Assembly: GCA_963578605.1 (NCBI GenBank)
Contig: CAUZEA010000070.1
Span: 1 to 31,140, forward strand
Source: JAKVCB01 sp963578605
Lineage (GTDB): Bacteria > Planctomycetota > Planctomycetia > Pirellulales > Lacipirellulaceae
Direction: 5' to 3'
DNA length: 31,140 nt
The translations under genes and the position numbers were made by a program. Positions 1 to 9,259 of the stretch are shown piece by piece. The stretch's first letter is position 1. Each line of letters opens with the position of its first letter. The notes below the pieces were generated by a model. It had not been told where the DNA came from. It was given only the letters and a program-made list of their open reading frames with translations, and made no database searches.

Positions 1-2
1 GC

Positions 3-1334
3 CATGAACTGGCCGCAGCGCTGCGCCAAACCATGATTTTGTTCGAGGAAGCCTTTTTTGGGAGCCACGCACCCCGGCAGGAGGATTTCGAAGCCTGCTG
101 GTCCAAAGTGGCAAGATTCCAGACCCTGCTGGCCACCCACAGTGAGGCACCAGCTGCTCCAACCCCTCCGCCCGTAAAACCACAAGGCCCCCAAACTTTG
201 CTAATCGCTCTGACTGCCGGAGCCATTCTCCTGGCTGGCTGCGGAACCAACATTAACACGACCTACGGGCGGAGGAGTGGCGGTGGCGCCGCAAGTGTCA
301 ACGGAACAGCCGTCCTGGGAGAAATGTTTAAAAAATCCGGCCACGACGTGCACTCCTGGACTTCTCTCTCGCCATCGCTGTCCGAGGCAGATGTAATCGT
401 GTGGGCGCCTGACGATTTCGATCCCCCTTCGGCCCGGACACAAGCGTGGCTCAATGATTGGCTGCGCACCAGTTGGGACAAAAAGACCCTGATTTACATC
501 GGTCGCGATTTCGACGCCGCCGAAAATTATTGGGCCTTTGCTGAACAAGTCGCACCCATCGATCAAAAGCGGGAAGTTTCCAGGCGACGTACCATCGCAA
601 AAAACCGGCATCTCAAAAAAAGGGCATTTCTCTGCAAGACGGTTGAATGGCCTGGCTGGTTTTCCATCGACACGACAACACCACCACAATCGATTACCAC
701 TTTGAGCGGACCTTGGGCCAAGGGAATCAATACTGACAAGATCCAAATCGAGCGTCACAGCCAGCTGATCCCCAAGGAAAACTCGCGGACTTTACTCGCC
801 GACGGCAATGGCTCACCCCTGGTGAGCGAGATTCCTTTTTCAGGGGGCGGTCAACTCGACTGGGAAAAGTGGGATGCAGAAAATGTATCGGATCCATCCC
901 GACTCATCGTTGTTGAAAATGGATCTTTCCTGTTGAATCTTCCGTTGGTCAATCATGAACATCGCAAGCTTGCTGGAAATCTTGTCGCAGAAATCGGCCA
1001 GCCCAAAAAACAGGTCGTCTTCTTGCAGTCCCATCCGGGAGGTCCCGAGGTCCACGATTCCGATCCCTCCGAACAACCCCCCAGTGGTTTCGACCTTTTC
1101 ACCGTCTGGCCACTCAACGGAGTATTGGTCCATTTAGCAGCCCTCGGTTTTGTTTTTGCGTTGGCACGCTGGCCCATTTTTGGCTTGCCACGCCGGCTTC
1201 CACCAGCAGCGCTCACCGATTTTGGCCATCACGTCACAGCTCTCGGCGAGTTGATGGCAAAAAAAGGGGATAACGAGCAGGCGCATACCATGCTTAAGAA
1301 TTACCGCCATACTGTACTTCAAGACGACCGGTGA
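3..1334 (+). CDS. DUF4350-type membrane protein, 5' end outside window, possibly fused to an upstream domain
   Basis: The frame is open from base 3, so the gene enters from outside the window. The first ~45 residues (…ALRQTMILFEEAFFG…FEACWSKVARF) look like the cytoplasmic C-terminus of a separate membrane protein, as in DUF4129-type genes that often precede this family. A Pro-rich linker follows, then a hydrophobic segment ending in LLAGC. The DUF4350-like body starts at 'NTTYGRRSGGG..SVNGTAVL' and includes 'ADVIVWAPDDFDPP' and 'LIVVENGSFLLNLPL'. A second membrane segment near the C-terminus (WPLNGVLVHLAALGFVFALAR) precedes a cytoplasmic tail. The family is typically found with MoxR and DUF58 partners, as here; its biochemical role is unknown. 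A lipoprotein start at TTG 198 would give LLAGC at residues 11-15, but it lacks a basic n-region and a clear ribosome site, so a real fusion is as likely as two genes. Confidence 0.75.
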   Translation, partial: HELAAALRQTMILFEEAFFGSHAPRQEDFEACWSKVARFQTLLATHSEAPAAPTPPPVKPQGPQTLLIALTAGAILLAGCGTNINTTYGRRSGGGAASVNGTAVLGEMFKKSGHDVHSWTSLSPSLSEADVIVWAPDDFDPPSARTQAWLNDWLRTSWDKKTLIYIGRDFDAAENYWAFAEQVAPIDQKREVSRRRTIAKNRHLKKRAFLCKTVEWPGWFSIDTTTPPQSITTLSGPWAKGINTDKIQIERHSQLIPKENSRTLLADGNGSPLVSEIPFSGGGQLDWEKWDAENVSDPSRLIVVENGSFLLNLPLVNHEHRKLAGNLVAEIGQPKKQVVFLQSHPGGPEVHDSDPSEQPPSGFDLFTVWPLNGVLVHLAALGFVFALARWPIFGLPRRLPPAALTDFGHHVTALGELMAKKGDNEQAHTMLKNYRHTVLQDDR

Positions 1335-1437
1335 ATTAGACCTTGCCAGCCGATGTGGCAAAGGCAATGTGAACCTTAGGGGTTGCACCACCATGGCTTC
1401 TTCGGTCAATGTAAGGAAACTGTAACCACTATCACTG

Positions 1438-2514
1438 ATGACAATCATGAATGATCCCACTGGACAAACGGCAGCTTCAGAAATCAATCTCACCCAAGAG
1501 ACCACCGGTGATCGCGATTCGCCCTCATCTTCAACGGTGGGTACTCCAACTGAAAATCGAAGAGGCACGATTAAGGCGCTTTTTGATCGCATAACTGCTG
1601 AAGTCGACAAGATCTACGTTGGCCAGGACGAATTGGTCTTGTCAACACTCGCGGCGTTGTTTTCTGGCGGGCACGTACTTATTGAAGGCGTACCGGGGCT
1701 GGGCAAGACGCTGTTTGTAAAGACGTTAGGAAAAGTCCTTGGCTGCCAGTGTGGTCGTATCCAATTCACCGCAGACTTGATGCCCTCAGATATCACGGGG
1801 TCTCCGGTCTTCAACATGAAGACTCAGGAGTTTGATTTCCGCCCGGGACCTGTTTTCACGCAGCTCTTGCTCGCCGATGAAATCAACCGCTCGCCGGCAA
1901 AGACGCACGCAGCACTTCTGGAAATCATGCAGGAATACCACGTCACGGTCGAGCGAACCACTCACAAGCTGAACCGCCCATTTCTGGTGCTAGCCACTCA
2001 GAATCCCATCGAATCGGAAGGTACCTACAATCTTCCGGAAGCACAGCTCGATCGTTTCATGTTCAAAATCCTGATTGACTACCCCTCCGCTGAAGAAGAA
2101 ACACGAGTCCTCAAAGAACACAGCTCTCGGTCCGACCTCGATGAACGCCTCGATCGCGAGTTACAAACAGTGTGCAATCCAGCAGAAATCGTCCAGGCCA
2201 CGCAAGCATGCGGTAACGTCCGTATCGACGATCGGCTGCTGGACTATATTAACCAAATTGTTCGCCTCACCCGGAACTGGCCTCATTTTCACCTTGGTGC
2301 CTCGCCCCGCGCAGGAATCGCCCTGGCGCAGGGAAGTCGCACGCTGGCGGCATTCCACGGTCGCGACTACGCGGTACCCGATGACGTGATGGAAATCGCC
2401 CTGCCGGCACTTCGCCATCGGGTGATTCTGACGGCTGAAGCAGAAGTCGAAGGACAGTCCGTTGACGAAGTGCTTACCAATATGTTGCGGTCTGTCAAAG
2501 TGCCCCGGTTGTAA
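1438..2514 (+). CDS. MoxR-family AAA+ ATPase
   Basis: 358 residues. After a low-complexity Ser/Thr-rich N-terminus (residues 1-45) comes an AAA_3/MoxR core with Walker A GVPGLGKT (84-91), Walker B LLLADEIN (143-150), and the family segments 'ATQNPIESEGTYNLPEAQLDRF' and 'LGASPRAGIALAQGSRTLA'. MoxR proteins are cytoplasmic chaperone-like ATPases that act with VWA/DUF58 proteins to mature or regulate periplasmic or membrane complexes; the client here is unknown. The stop codon is 3 nt before the next ATG, which suggests translational coupling with the DUF58 gene. A second in-frame ATG at 1447 is an alternative start; neither has a strong Shine-Dalgarno. Confidence 0.93.
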   Translation: MTIMNDPTGQTAASEINLTQETTGDRDSPSSSTVGTPTENRRGTIKALFDRITAEVDKIYVGQDELVLSTLAALFSGGHVLIEGVPGLGKTLFVKTLGKVLGCQCGRIQFTADLMPSDITGSPVFNMKTQEFDFRPGPVFTQLLLADEINRSPAKTHAALLEIMQEYHVTVERTTHKLNRPFLVLATQNPIESEGTYNLPEAQLDRFMFKILIDYPSAEEETRVLKEHSSRSDLDERLDRELQTVCNPAEIVQATQACGNVRIDDRLLDYINQIVRLTRNWPHFHLGASPRAGIALAQGSRTLAAFHGRDYAVPDDVMEIALPALRHRVILTAEAEVEGQSVDEVLTNMLRSVKVPRL

Positions 2515-2517
2515 CGC

Positions 2518-3969
2518 ATGGCGCCCCTCTGGTTTTTATTAGCGATTGCGGTATTGCTGCTGCTCGTTGCGTGGCGTCGTGCGATTTACCCTCACCGGCC
2601 TCTCATATTGTTACTCTGTGTTCCGGCGCTGCTCTCCATTTGGCTGATTCCGCTACCCTCTCTGTGGCCGTGGCTCATGGCACTGGACATCGTCATCGCG
2701 GCCATTGCAGTAGCGGATATGGGCACTCTGGCCCGGATTGGTGCCTTTGGCGTCGAACGTCAGGTCGGGGCAATTGCCTCGCTCGGCAAACCTCACCAGG
2801 TCACCCTTTCGATCAGCAACCATGCCTCCCGCGACCAACCGGTTTGGATCCGCGACGGTCTCCCGGATGGGCTACGGGCCGATCCTGATGAGTTTTGTAT
2901 CGAACTACGACGCCGCAGTCGTTCGACCGTCCGTTACCGGATGTTGGCCAAGCGCCGTGGAGCATTTGCAATAGAGTCCGTGTTCATCCGGGTTTGCAGT
3001 CGCGGGAGACTTTGGCAACGCCTGCTCTCGGAGCCGTGCAAATCGGAGGTCAACGTTTATCCTGACATGAAGCAACTGGAAGAATATGCCGTGATGGCAC
3101 GGACCAATCGACTCAGCCTTTTGGGCATGCGTAGAACTCGTAAAGTTGGTCAGGATAACGAGTTCGAGCGACTGCGGGACTACACTCGAGATGACAACTA
3201 CCGGCAAATTGATTGGCGGGCCACCGCGCGCAGGCAGAAGCTGATCGTGAAAGATTTCCAGGCAAATCAGAGTCAGCGGTTGGTTTTCCTGGTCGATTGC
3301 GGTCGCATGATGACCGGAGAATCGGCTGGCGTAAGTTTACTCGACCATGCCTTGAATGCCATGTTAATGCTCAGTTACGTTGCTTTGCAGCGTGGTGATC
3401 AGGTAGGTCTGATGTGCTTTTCGGATCAAATCCATTCTTTTGTGCCGCCAGCCGGAGGGCGGGGGCAAACCAACCGCCTGCTCCACGCTGCTTATGATCG
3501 CTTCCCGGAAATGGTCGAGTCGCGGTACGACGAAGCGTTCCTCCACCTCGCCTCCCATGTTCGCAAACGGGCTCTTGTAATCCTCATCACCAATTTGATC
3601 GACGCGGTGAACGCGCAGCAGATTCGCCGGCATTTACAAACCCTGGCCGGTCGCCACCTGCCGCTAGGCGTTCTGCTGCGAGATCATGCCCTCTTCGACC
3701 CACTTCAACAAGTCGATTGGAACAGCCTGGTTCCCGCAGACGCACCCGCAGCGACCGAACCGGGTATCGAAAAACCATCCTCAAACCCAGGTTTGACCAC
3801 ACTCCAACTCTACACTGCCGCAGCCGCGGCTGACATTCTCACGTGGCGGCATCGTGTGCTCACCGATCTTGAGATGGGTGGTGCTTTGTCACTCGATGTT
3901 TTTCCCGAAGAACTTTCCGCTTCGCTGGTCAATCGTTATCTCGATATCAAGGCACGGCACTTGTTGTAG
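2518..3969 (+). CDS. DUF58 domain protein with VWA-like fold
   Basis: 483 residues. The N-terminus has two closely spaced hydrophobic hairpins (about residues 3-18 and 28-68) that anchor it in the cytoplasmic membrane. A beta-rich stretch follows, then the diagnostic DUF58 block 'NEFERLRDYTRDDNYRQIDW' near residues 213-233, then a VWA-like half with 'LVFLVDCGRMM', where the MIDAS-type DxSxS is degenerate (DCGRM). The C-terminal 'LVILITNLIDA' strand is also VWA-like. It begins 3 nt after the moxR stop, so the two are almost certainly co-translated and act together. The client complex cannot be read from sequence. It is not homologous to the downstream proline enzyme, so that gene is probably only an accidental neighbour. 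Confidence 0.92.
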   Translation: MAPLWFLLAIAVLLLLVAWRRAIYPHRPLILLLCVPALLSIWLIPLPSLWPWLMALDIVIAAIAVADMGTLARIGAFGVERQVGAIASLGKPHQVTLSISNHASRDQPVWIRDGLPDGLRADPDEFCIELRRRSRSTVRYRMLAKRRGAFAIESVFIRVCSRGRLWQRLLSEPCKSEVNVYPDMKQLEEYAVMARTNRLSLLGMRRTRKVGQDNEFERLRDYTRDDNYRQIDWRATARRQKLIVKDFQANQSQRLVFLVDCGRMMTGESAGVSLLDHALNAMLMLSYVALQRGDQVGLMCFSDQIHSFVPPAGGRGQTNRLLHAAYDRFPEMVESRYDEAFLHLASHVRKRALVILITNLIDAVNAQQIRRHLQTLAGRHLPLGVLLRDHALFDPLQQVDWNSLVPADAPAATEPGIEKPSSNPGLTTLQLYTAAAAADILTWRHRVLTDLEMGGALSLDVFPEELSASLVNRYLDIKARHLL

Positions 3970-4022
3970 ACCTCCAGTTTTTGCCTCCCAAAGAGTGCAC
4001 CCGCTTCTCACAGGTACCGTCG

Positions 4023-7000
4023 ATGCTGTCCCCCAATCCCGACACAACCCAAGACATCGCCGCCCTGCTAGCCCGTTTTGTGTCCGACCCGGGTTCGCCC
4101 CACACTACCGAAGTACAACAAGCACTCTTTCTGACTCGTGAACTCCAAACAGACGCTGCTGAGCTTCAAACTCCGCAAGAACGCCGTCAGCAAGCAGAGT
4201 TGGACCGCATGATCCAGAATTCGGGAGATAAAGCGACCTTGATGCAAATGACCGATCAAGCATTTCGCTCCAATCGTGCACGTCGGGCAGCAGACCAGTT
4301 GATCCATGTTCTTGATGTTCAAGGTATACCGCGTTTCTTCGACACGTTCGATCGAACCCTCCTGCAAGGTTTTCAATCATTTGGGTCTTATCTTCCGGGC
4401 GTCGCGATGCCTTTCGTCAAAGAGAAGATGCAGCACGAAACGGCGAACGTGATCCTACCCGCAGAACCCGAATTACTCCGCGCACATCTGCTCGCCCGGA
4501 AAGAAGAAGGCGTACGAATGAACGTCAATCATCTGGGCGAAGCTTTGCTGGGTGAAAAAGAAACGCAACGACGGTTTCAGCATTATCTCCAGGCGCTCCA
4601 ACGACCGGAAATCGACGTTATTTCGGTCAAGATCTCGACCATCTACTCACAGATCTCTCCGCTTGCGCGCCAGCACACCTTTGAGATACTTTGCGACCGT
4701 ATGGAATTGCTCTATCGCGCATCGCTGAAGTCAACTTTCGAGCGGCACGATGGGTCCCAGGCGCCAAAATTCGTCTACCTCGATATGGAGGAATACCGCG
4801 ACAAAGAACTCACGGCAGAAGTCTTTATGCAAACACTCGACCGATCAGGTCTGGCCGATCTGCAGGCAGGCATTGCCCTACAGGCATACATTCCCGACTC
4901 GTTCCACACGCAGCAGCAAATCAACCAGTGGGCTCGACAGCGCGTTGCCGCGGGCGGTGCCCCGGTCACGATCCGCCTTGTTAAAGGGGCTAATCTGGAA
5001 ATGGAACGTGTCGAAGCAAGCATTCGTGGCTGGCCTCAGGCTCCCTACCACTCGAAGCTTGAAACCGACGCCAACTACCAGCGGATGATGCGGGAAGCAA
5101 TGAGGCCCGAAAATCTGGCCGCTGTGCGACTCGGCGTTGCCTCGCACAACCTGTTCACGCTCGCTTACGGGCTGGTCCTCGCTTTCCGGGCAAACGCTCT
5201 CGACAAAGTCCAGTTCGAAATGCTCGAAGGGATGGCGAACCACCAGCGGCGTGCGGTGTTTCGGCTGGCCAGGAATTTACTGCTCTACGCACCTGCCTGC
5301 CGGCAGGAGGATTTCGTCAATGCTGTGGGTTATCTTGTGCGGCGTCTTGACGAGAATACAGGGCCAGACAATTTCTTGCGGCATGCCTTCAACATCACCA
5401 TCGACAGCGCTGACTGGAAACGGCTGGAACGCCACTTTCTGCACTCTTTTAGCGCACTGACCAGCCTGCGCAACGCACCTCGACGAACACAGAATCGGGC
5501 TCACGAAATCGAAGCCCTGGTTGAAGATTCTGCTCCCGTTCTCACCGGGGGTGAACGGTTGATGCACTTCACGAATGAACCCGATACCGATTGGTCTCTG
5601 CCTGCCAACAGCGATTGGGCCTGTTCGCTTGTCGAAAAGTACCAACACCGCTGTGACGCGCAAGCAACCCAGGTACCGTTGGTTATCGCCGGGAAAACAA
5701 TCTTCGACGATCGACCCGTGCGCCAGTCATACGACCCGTCACGTCCCGGCGTGGTCGTTGCCGAGTACCGCCAAGCAAGCGAGCTGGACATTTCACTGGC
5801 CGTCAGTACCGCCGTACAAGATGCCAGCGGTTGGCGGACCCACTCGGCAGACATCCGCCGCAACATACTCTCGAAAGTCGCCAAAGCACTGCAGCGAGCC
5901 CGGGCGGATCTGACCGGAGCCATGCTTGCCGAGGGCGGCAAAACCATCAGCGAATCGGATCCCGAAATTTCCGAAGCGATTGATTTTTGCCGATTCTATG
6001 GTGGCTGGGCCTGCGTCTTTCAGCAATCGCTGGGGCTGAGGGCCCAAGGGAAGGGCGTCGTCGTGGTCGTTTCGCCGTGGAACTTTCCGCTGGCCATTCC
6101 GTGTGGAGGCGTTGCCGCCGCACTGGCGGCTGGCAATACGGTCATTCTCAAACCTGCCTCCGATACCGTGCTGGTTGCCTACCTTTTGTGTCGCTGTTTT
6201 TGGCAGGCAGGGGTCCCTCAAACGGCTTTGCAATTCACCCCGTGTAGCGGAAAGTCTGTCGGCCAGCGGCTCGTGACTCACGAGGATGTCAGCTCCGTCA
6301 TCTTGACCGGCGGTACCGCCACGGCCCGCACGATGCTCGCGGCGAAACCGAATATCCATCTGCTGGCCGAAACGGGTGGCAAGAATACGACGATTGTCAC
6401 CGCACTAGCCGACCGAGACCAGACGATTAAAAACGTACTCCAAAGTGCTCTCGGCCACAGTGGTCAAAAGTGTTCGGCAACGTCTCTCCTGCTGCTCGAA
6501 GATGAAGTCTACCACGACCAGAAGTTTCGCCGTGCGCTATGCGATGCGGTAGAAAGCCTGCGCGTCGGATCGTCCTGGGAACTTCACACCAAAGTGGGCC
6601 CCTTGATTCGACCCCCAGCCGGCGCACTGGAAAAGGGACTCAAAGAACTTGAACTGGGCGAGTCGTGGGCTGTGATGCCGCAGCTGAACTTCCAGGGAAA
6701 CCCACACCTGGTTACCCCTGGTGTCAAATGGGGCGTCCAACCAGGAAGCGTAACCCATACGACCGAGTTCTTTGGCCCCCTCCTGGGCGTGATGCGTTTT
6801 GGGGACTTGCACGAGGCGATTGAATACGCCCATGGAACGGGATACGGCCTGACCGCCGGGCTCGAAAGTCTTGACGACCGCGAACAGGAAATATGGCAGC
6901 GGGCGATCCGGGCAGGCAATCTCTACATGAATCGCCCCACCACCGGTGCGATTGTCCTGCGTCAGCCATTTGGAGGGATGGGCCTGAGTGCGGTTGGTCC

Positions 7001-7781
7001 CGGCATCAAGGCAGGAGGGCCCAACTATGTCGTACCACTCATGGTATTTACCGGGCAGGACCCGCGGCAGCGACCAACCGCATCTGGCAACCTGCCGGCC
7101 GATATTCCGCAACCTCTTCGATCGGAGGCGGGTCCGATCGGCGAGTCACGGGCAGCTTTGGAGGTCTTGTGGACTCCGCTGCGAGATGCCGCTGATGTTG
7201 CTCGCTCGGAGAGCGAACGGATTACGGCTGCGATCAAGAGCTACGCTGACTGGAGCGAACGGGAATTCCAGTTGCAGCATGACCATTTCTGCTTGTTGGG
7301 CGAAGACAACTTCCGCCGTTATCTCCCTTTGCAATTGCTGCGGGTTCGTGTGCATCCCGACGATTCTCTGTTTGACGTATTTGCGCGTGCTGCTGCGGCT
7401 AGAGCCGTCGGCTGCCTTACCACCGTCAGCATTCCACCCAACCTTTCTGGCACGGCGGCCGATGCAGTGCGAAAACTCGACCTGTTGACTGAACTCTGGG
7501 CCGGCGCGATTGAATTTGTCGAAGAATCCGAAACCCAACTCGCAAAGGTCATCAGTACAGGCCAGACAGAACGTCTCCGCTACGCTGCCCCATCCCGTGT
7601 TTCGAACGTGGTCAGGAAGGCGGCTGCCGAATCGCTTCAATTCGTGGCCGACTCTCCCGTTTCAGACCATGGCCGGGTTGAACTATTGTGGTACGTTCGG
7701 GAGCAGAGCATCGCGCGCGTTTACCACCGCTACGGTAATCTGGGCCAAAGATCCAGCGAAAAGCGGGCGACCGTACTCTGA
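4023..7781 (+). CDS. putA: bifunctional proline dehydrogenase / L-glutamate gamma-semialdehyde dehydrogenase
   Basis: 1252 residues from ATG 4023; a TTG 42 nt upstream is also in frame but less likely. It oxidises proline to pyrroline-5-carboxylate (FAD) and then to glutamate (NAD). The PRODH barrel covers about residues 125-460, with 'IRLVKGAN' (~317), 'FEMLEGMANHQRR' (~397) and 'RRLDENTGPDNF' (~439). The aldehyde dehydrogenase domain covers ~550-1000, with 'VVVVSPWNFP' (~679), 'ILTGGTATAR' (~760), catalytic Glu783 in AETGGKN and catalytic Cys817 in SGQKCSATS. A further ~230-residue C-terminal region resembles the extra domain of long PutAs. No ribbon-helix-helix DNA-binding domain is visible at the N-terminus, so autoregulation of the E. 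coli type is unlikely. It follows the DUF58 gene by 53 nt but is functionally unrelated. Confidence 0.95.
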   Translation: MLSPNPDTTQDIAALLARFVSDPGSPHTTEVQQALFLTRELQTDAAELQTPQERRQQAELDRMIQNSGDKATLMQMTDQAFRSNRARRAADQLIHVLDVQGIPRFFDTFDRTLLQGFQSFGSYLPGVAMPFVKEKMQHETANVILPAEPELLRAHLLARKEEGVRMNVNHLGEALLGEKETQRRFQHYLQALQRPEIDVISVKISTIYSQISPLARQHTFEILCDRMELLYRASLKSTFERHDGSQAPKFVYLDMEEYRDKELTAEVFMQTLDRSGLADLQAGIALQAYIPDSFHTQQQINQWARQRVAAGGAPVTIRLVKGANLEMERVEASIRGWPQAPYHSKLETDANYQRMMREAMRPENLAAVRLGVASHNLFTLAYGLVLAFRANALDKVQFEMLEGMANHQRRAVFRLARNLLLYAPACRQEDFVNAVGYLVRRLDENTGPDNFLRHAFNITIDSADWKRLERHFLHSFSALTSLRNAPRRTQNRAHEIEALVEDSAPVLTGGERLMHFTNEPDTDWSLPANSDWACSLVEKYQHRCDAQATQVPLVIAGKTIFDDRPVRQSYDPSRPGVVVAEYRQASELDISLAVSTAVQDASGWRTHSADIRRNILSKVAKALQRARADLTGAMLAEGGKTISESDPEISEAIDFCRFYGGWACVFQQSLGLRAQGKGVVVVVSPWNFPLAIPCGGVAAALAAGNTVILKPASDTVLVAYLLCRCFWQAGVPQTALQFTPCSGKSVGQRLVTHEDVSSVILTGGTATARTMLAAKPNIHLLAETGGKNTTIVTALADRDQTIKNVLQSALGHSGQKCSATSLLLLEDEVYHDQKFRRALCDAVESLRVGSSWELHTKVGPLIRPPAGALEKGLKELELGESWAVMPQLNFQGNPHLVTPGVKWGVQPGSVTHTTEFFGPLLGVMRFGDLHEAIEYAHGTGYGLTAGLESLDDREQEIWQRAIRAGNLYMNRPTTGAIVLRQPFGGMGLSAVGPGIKAGGPNYVVPLMVFTGQDPRQRPTASGNLPADIPQPLRSEAGPIGESRAALEVLWTPLRDAADVARSESERITAAIKSYADWSEREFQLQHDHFCLLGEDNFRRYLPLQLLRVRVHPDDSLFDVFARAAAARAVGCLTTVSIPPNLSGTAADAVRKLDLLTELWAGAIEFVEESETQLAKVISTGQTERLRYAAPSRVSNVVRKAAAESLQFVADSPVSDHGRVELLWYVREQSIARVYHRYGNLGQRSSEKRATVL

Positions 7782-7800
7782 AAACCGGGAGGGTGAATGG

Positions 7801-9033
7801 TCAGAATACCGGTTTCAGGTTTTTCAGCCGCGACCCGGTTTCGGCCATCAGTTCGTCTTCGGCGGCTTCATCGGCGGCTTCATAGGTAACGCTGAACCTC
7901 AGGAAGGCCCCCGCGTCGTCCCAGGGAACGGTACAAATCGATTGTTCCGTAATAAGGTACTGGCTGGCCGCTTCACCGTTCTCGAATCTCGGGCCATCCT
8001 GAAGGCTCTTGGGGGCAGGGGTGTAGAGAAAGTACGTCCCACCTGGCATATCGCAACGAAAGCCGCAGCGGCTGAGTACCGCCACGAGTTTTTCCAGACG
8101 GCGGTGGTACTTGGCGCGGGTCGCGGTTGGTATTGAATCGTCGTCGAGCGCTGCGGCAGCCGCTAGCTGCGTTGCCAGAAACTGGCCCGAATCGGAGTTG
8201 TCCTTTACATCTGAAAATGCCCGGACAATGCGTTTGTGGCCACACACCCAGCCGATACGCCAACCAATCATATTGAAACCCTTCGAGAGTGAGTGGACTT
8301 CCACGCCCACTTCTTTGGCACCGGGTACCGCAAGAAAGCTGTGAGGCTCGCGGTCATAGCTCAACATTCCATGGGCCGCATCCTGGATGACAACTAACTC
8401 GTTTTCGCGCGCAAACCGGACAACCCGTTCGTAGAACTCCGTCGTAGCCGTCTTGCCGGTGGGGCTGTTTGGGTAATTGAGTACAAGCAGCCTGGCCTTC
8501 CGAAGGATGTCGGGGGCGATTCCCTCAAGGTCGGGGAAAAAATCGTTCTCGGCCAGCAATGGCAATTGATGCACAACTCCACCGTAGTAAAGCGTGTGTG
8601 TCCCGGCAACTGGATAACCGGGAACTGTCATGAGCGTAATGTCACCCGGGTTAATAAATACAGCCGGCAGCATCGCCAAGGCGGTCTTGGAGCCGATGCA
8701 GTGGTTAACCTCGTCTGTTGGATCGAGTTCAACGCGAAAATTGCGCTTCATGAATCTGGCTACAGCCTCTTTAAACTCTGCCGAGCCATTGTCTGCATAG
8801 CCACGGTTCTCGGATTTGTTGATCTCGATCGCCATAGCCTGGCGAACCGATTCGGGGGCCATTTCGTCATTGTCACCAATACCGAAGTCGAGCAGCTTGC
8901 GATCGGGGAAGTCGGTCAGGACTTTTCTCTTGGCTCGTTTGATCTTCTCGAATTTGTAAATGGCGGTCCCTTTTCCATAGTTGACACCACCGATACGATC
9001 AGCAAACAGCGATTGAAAATAAGGGTCGGACAT
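7801..9033 (-). CDS. dapL: LL-diaminopimelate aminotransferase-like enzyme (class I/II PLP aminotransferase)
   Basis: 410 residues from ATG 9033; a longer in-frame start at 9099 only adds a Cys/Pro-rich stretch. The N-terminus 'LFADRIGGVNYGKGTAIYKF' matches DapL enzymes, which convert tetrahydrodipicolinate directly to LL-diaminopimelate for lysine and peptidoglycan synthesis. Fold type I landmarks are 'NYPNSPTG' (187-194), 'DAAHGMLSY' (~218) and the PLP lysine K251 in SLSKGFNMIGWRIGW. DapL is common in planctomycetes. Some close relatives are annotated simply as aminotransferases, so the substrate is inferred. Its 3' end converges on putA with only 19 nt between the stop codons. Confidence 0.82.
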   Translation of the reverse strand: MSDPYFQSLFADRIGGVNYGKGTAIYKFEKIKRAKRKVLTDFPDRKLLDFGIGDNDEMAPESVRQAMAIEINKSENRGYADNGSAEFKEAVARFMKRNFRVELDPTDEVNHCIGSKTALAMLPAVFINPGDITLMTVPGYPVAGTHTLYYGGVVHQLPLLAENDFFPDLEGIAPDILRKARLLVLNYPNSPTGKTATTEFYERVVRFARENELVVIQDAAHGMLSYDREPHSFLAVPGAKEVGVEVHSLSKGFNMIGWRIGWVCGHKRIVRAFSDVKDNSDSGQFLATQLAAAAALDDDSIPTATRAKYHRRLEKLVAVLSRCGFRCDMPGGTYFLYTPAPKSLQDGPRFENGEAASQYLITEQSICTVPWDDAGAFLRFSVTYEAADEAAEDELMAETGSRLKNLKPVF

Positions 9034-9259
9034 GTTGAACTCAGCGGGCAAAAAGAGTGGGTCCCAGGGGGAACATTGGTAACACTGAAAGGGATGCACG
9101 AACGAAAAAATAACGGACCTGCTAGCGTATCCGACCTCTGGTCAGGCGACAACCGGGGCGGTATTCCGGCAACGGCCGGTCGCAGCAGATTATCCCCATT
9201 TTTGCGCTACCGCGCCGGTCGGTTACGGGACAAGTGACTCCACCCGCGGTGACACAACT

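Noticed and set aside
201..758. Minus-strand open frame opposite the DUF4350 gene
   Set aside because: Antisense shadow of a well-supported coding region, with no motif or ribosome site.
7782..7815. AAACCGG…CCGGTTT inverted repeat between putA and dapL as a bidirectional terminator
   Set aside because: The 20-nt loop is long and the stem is only 7 bp, so I cannot support a terminator call.
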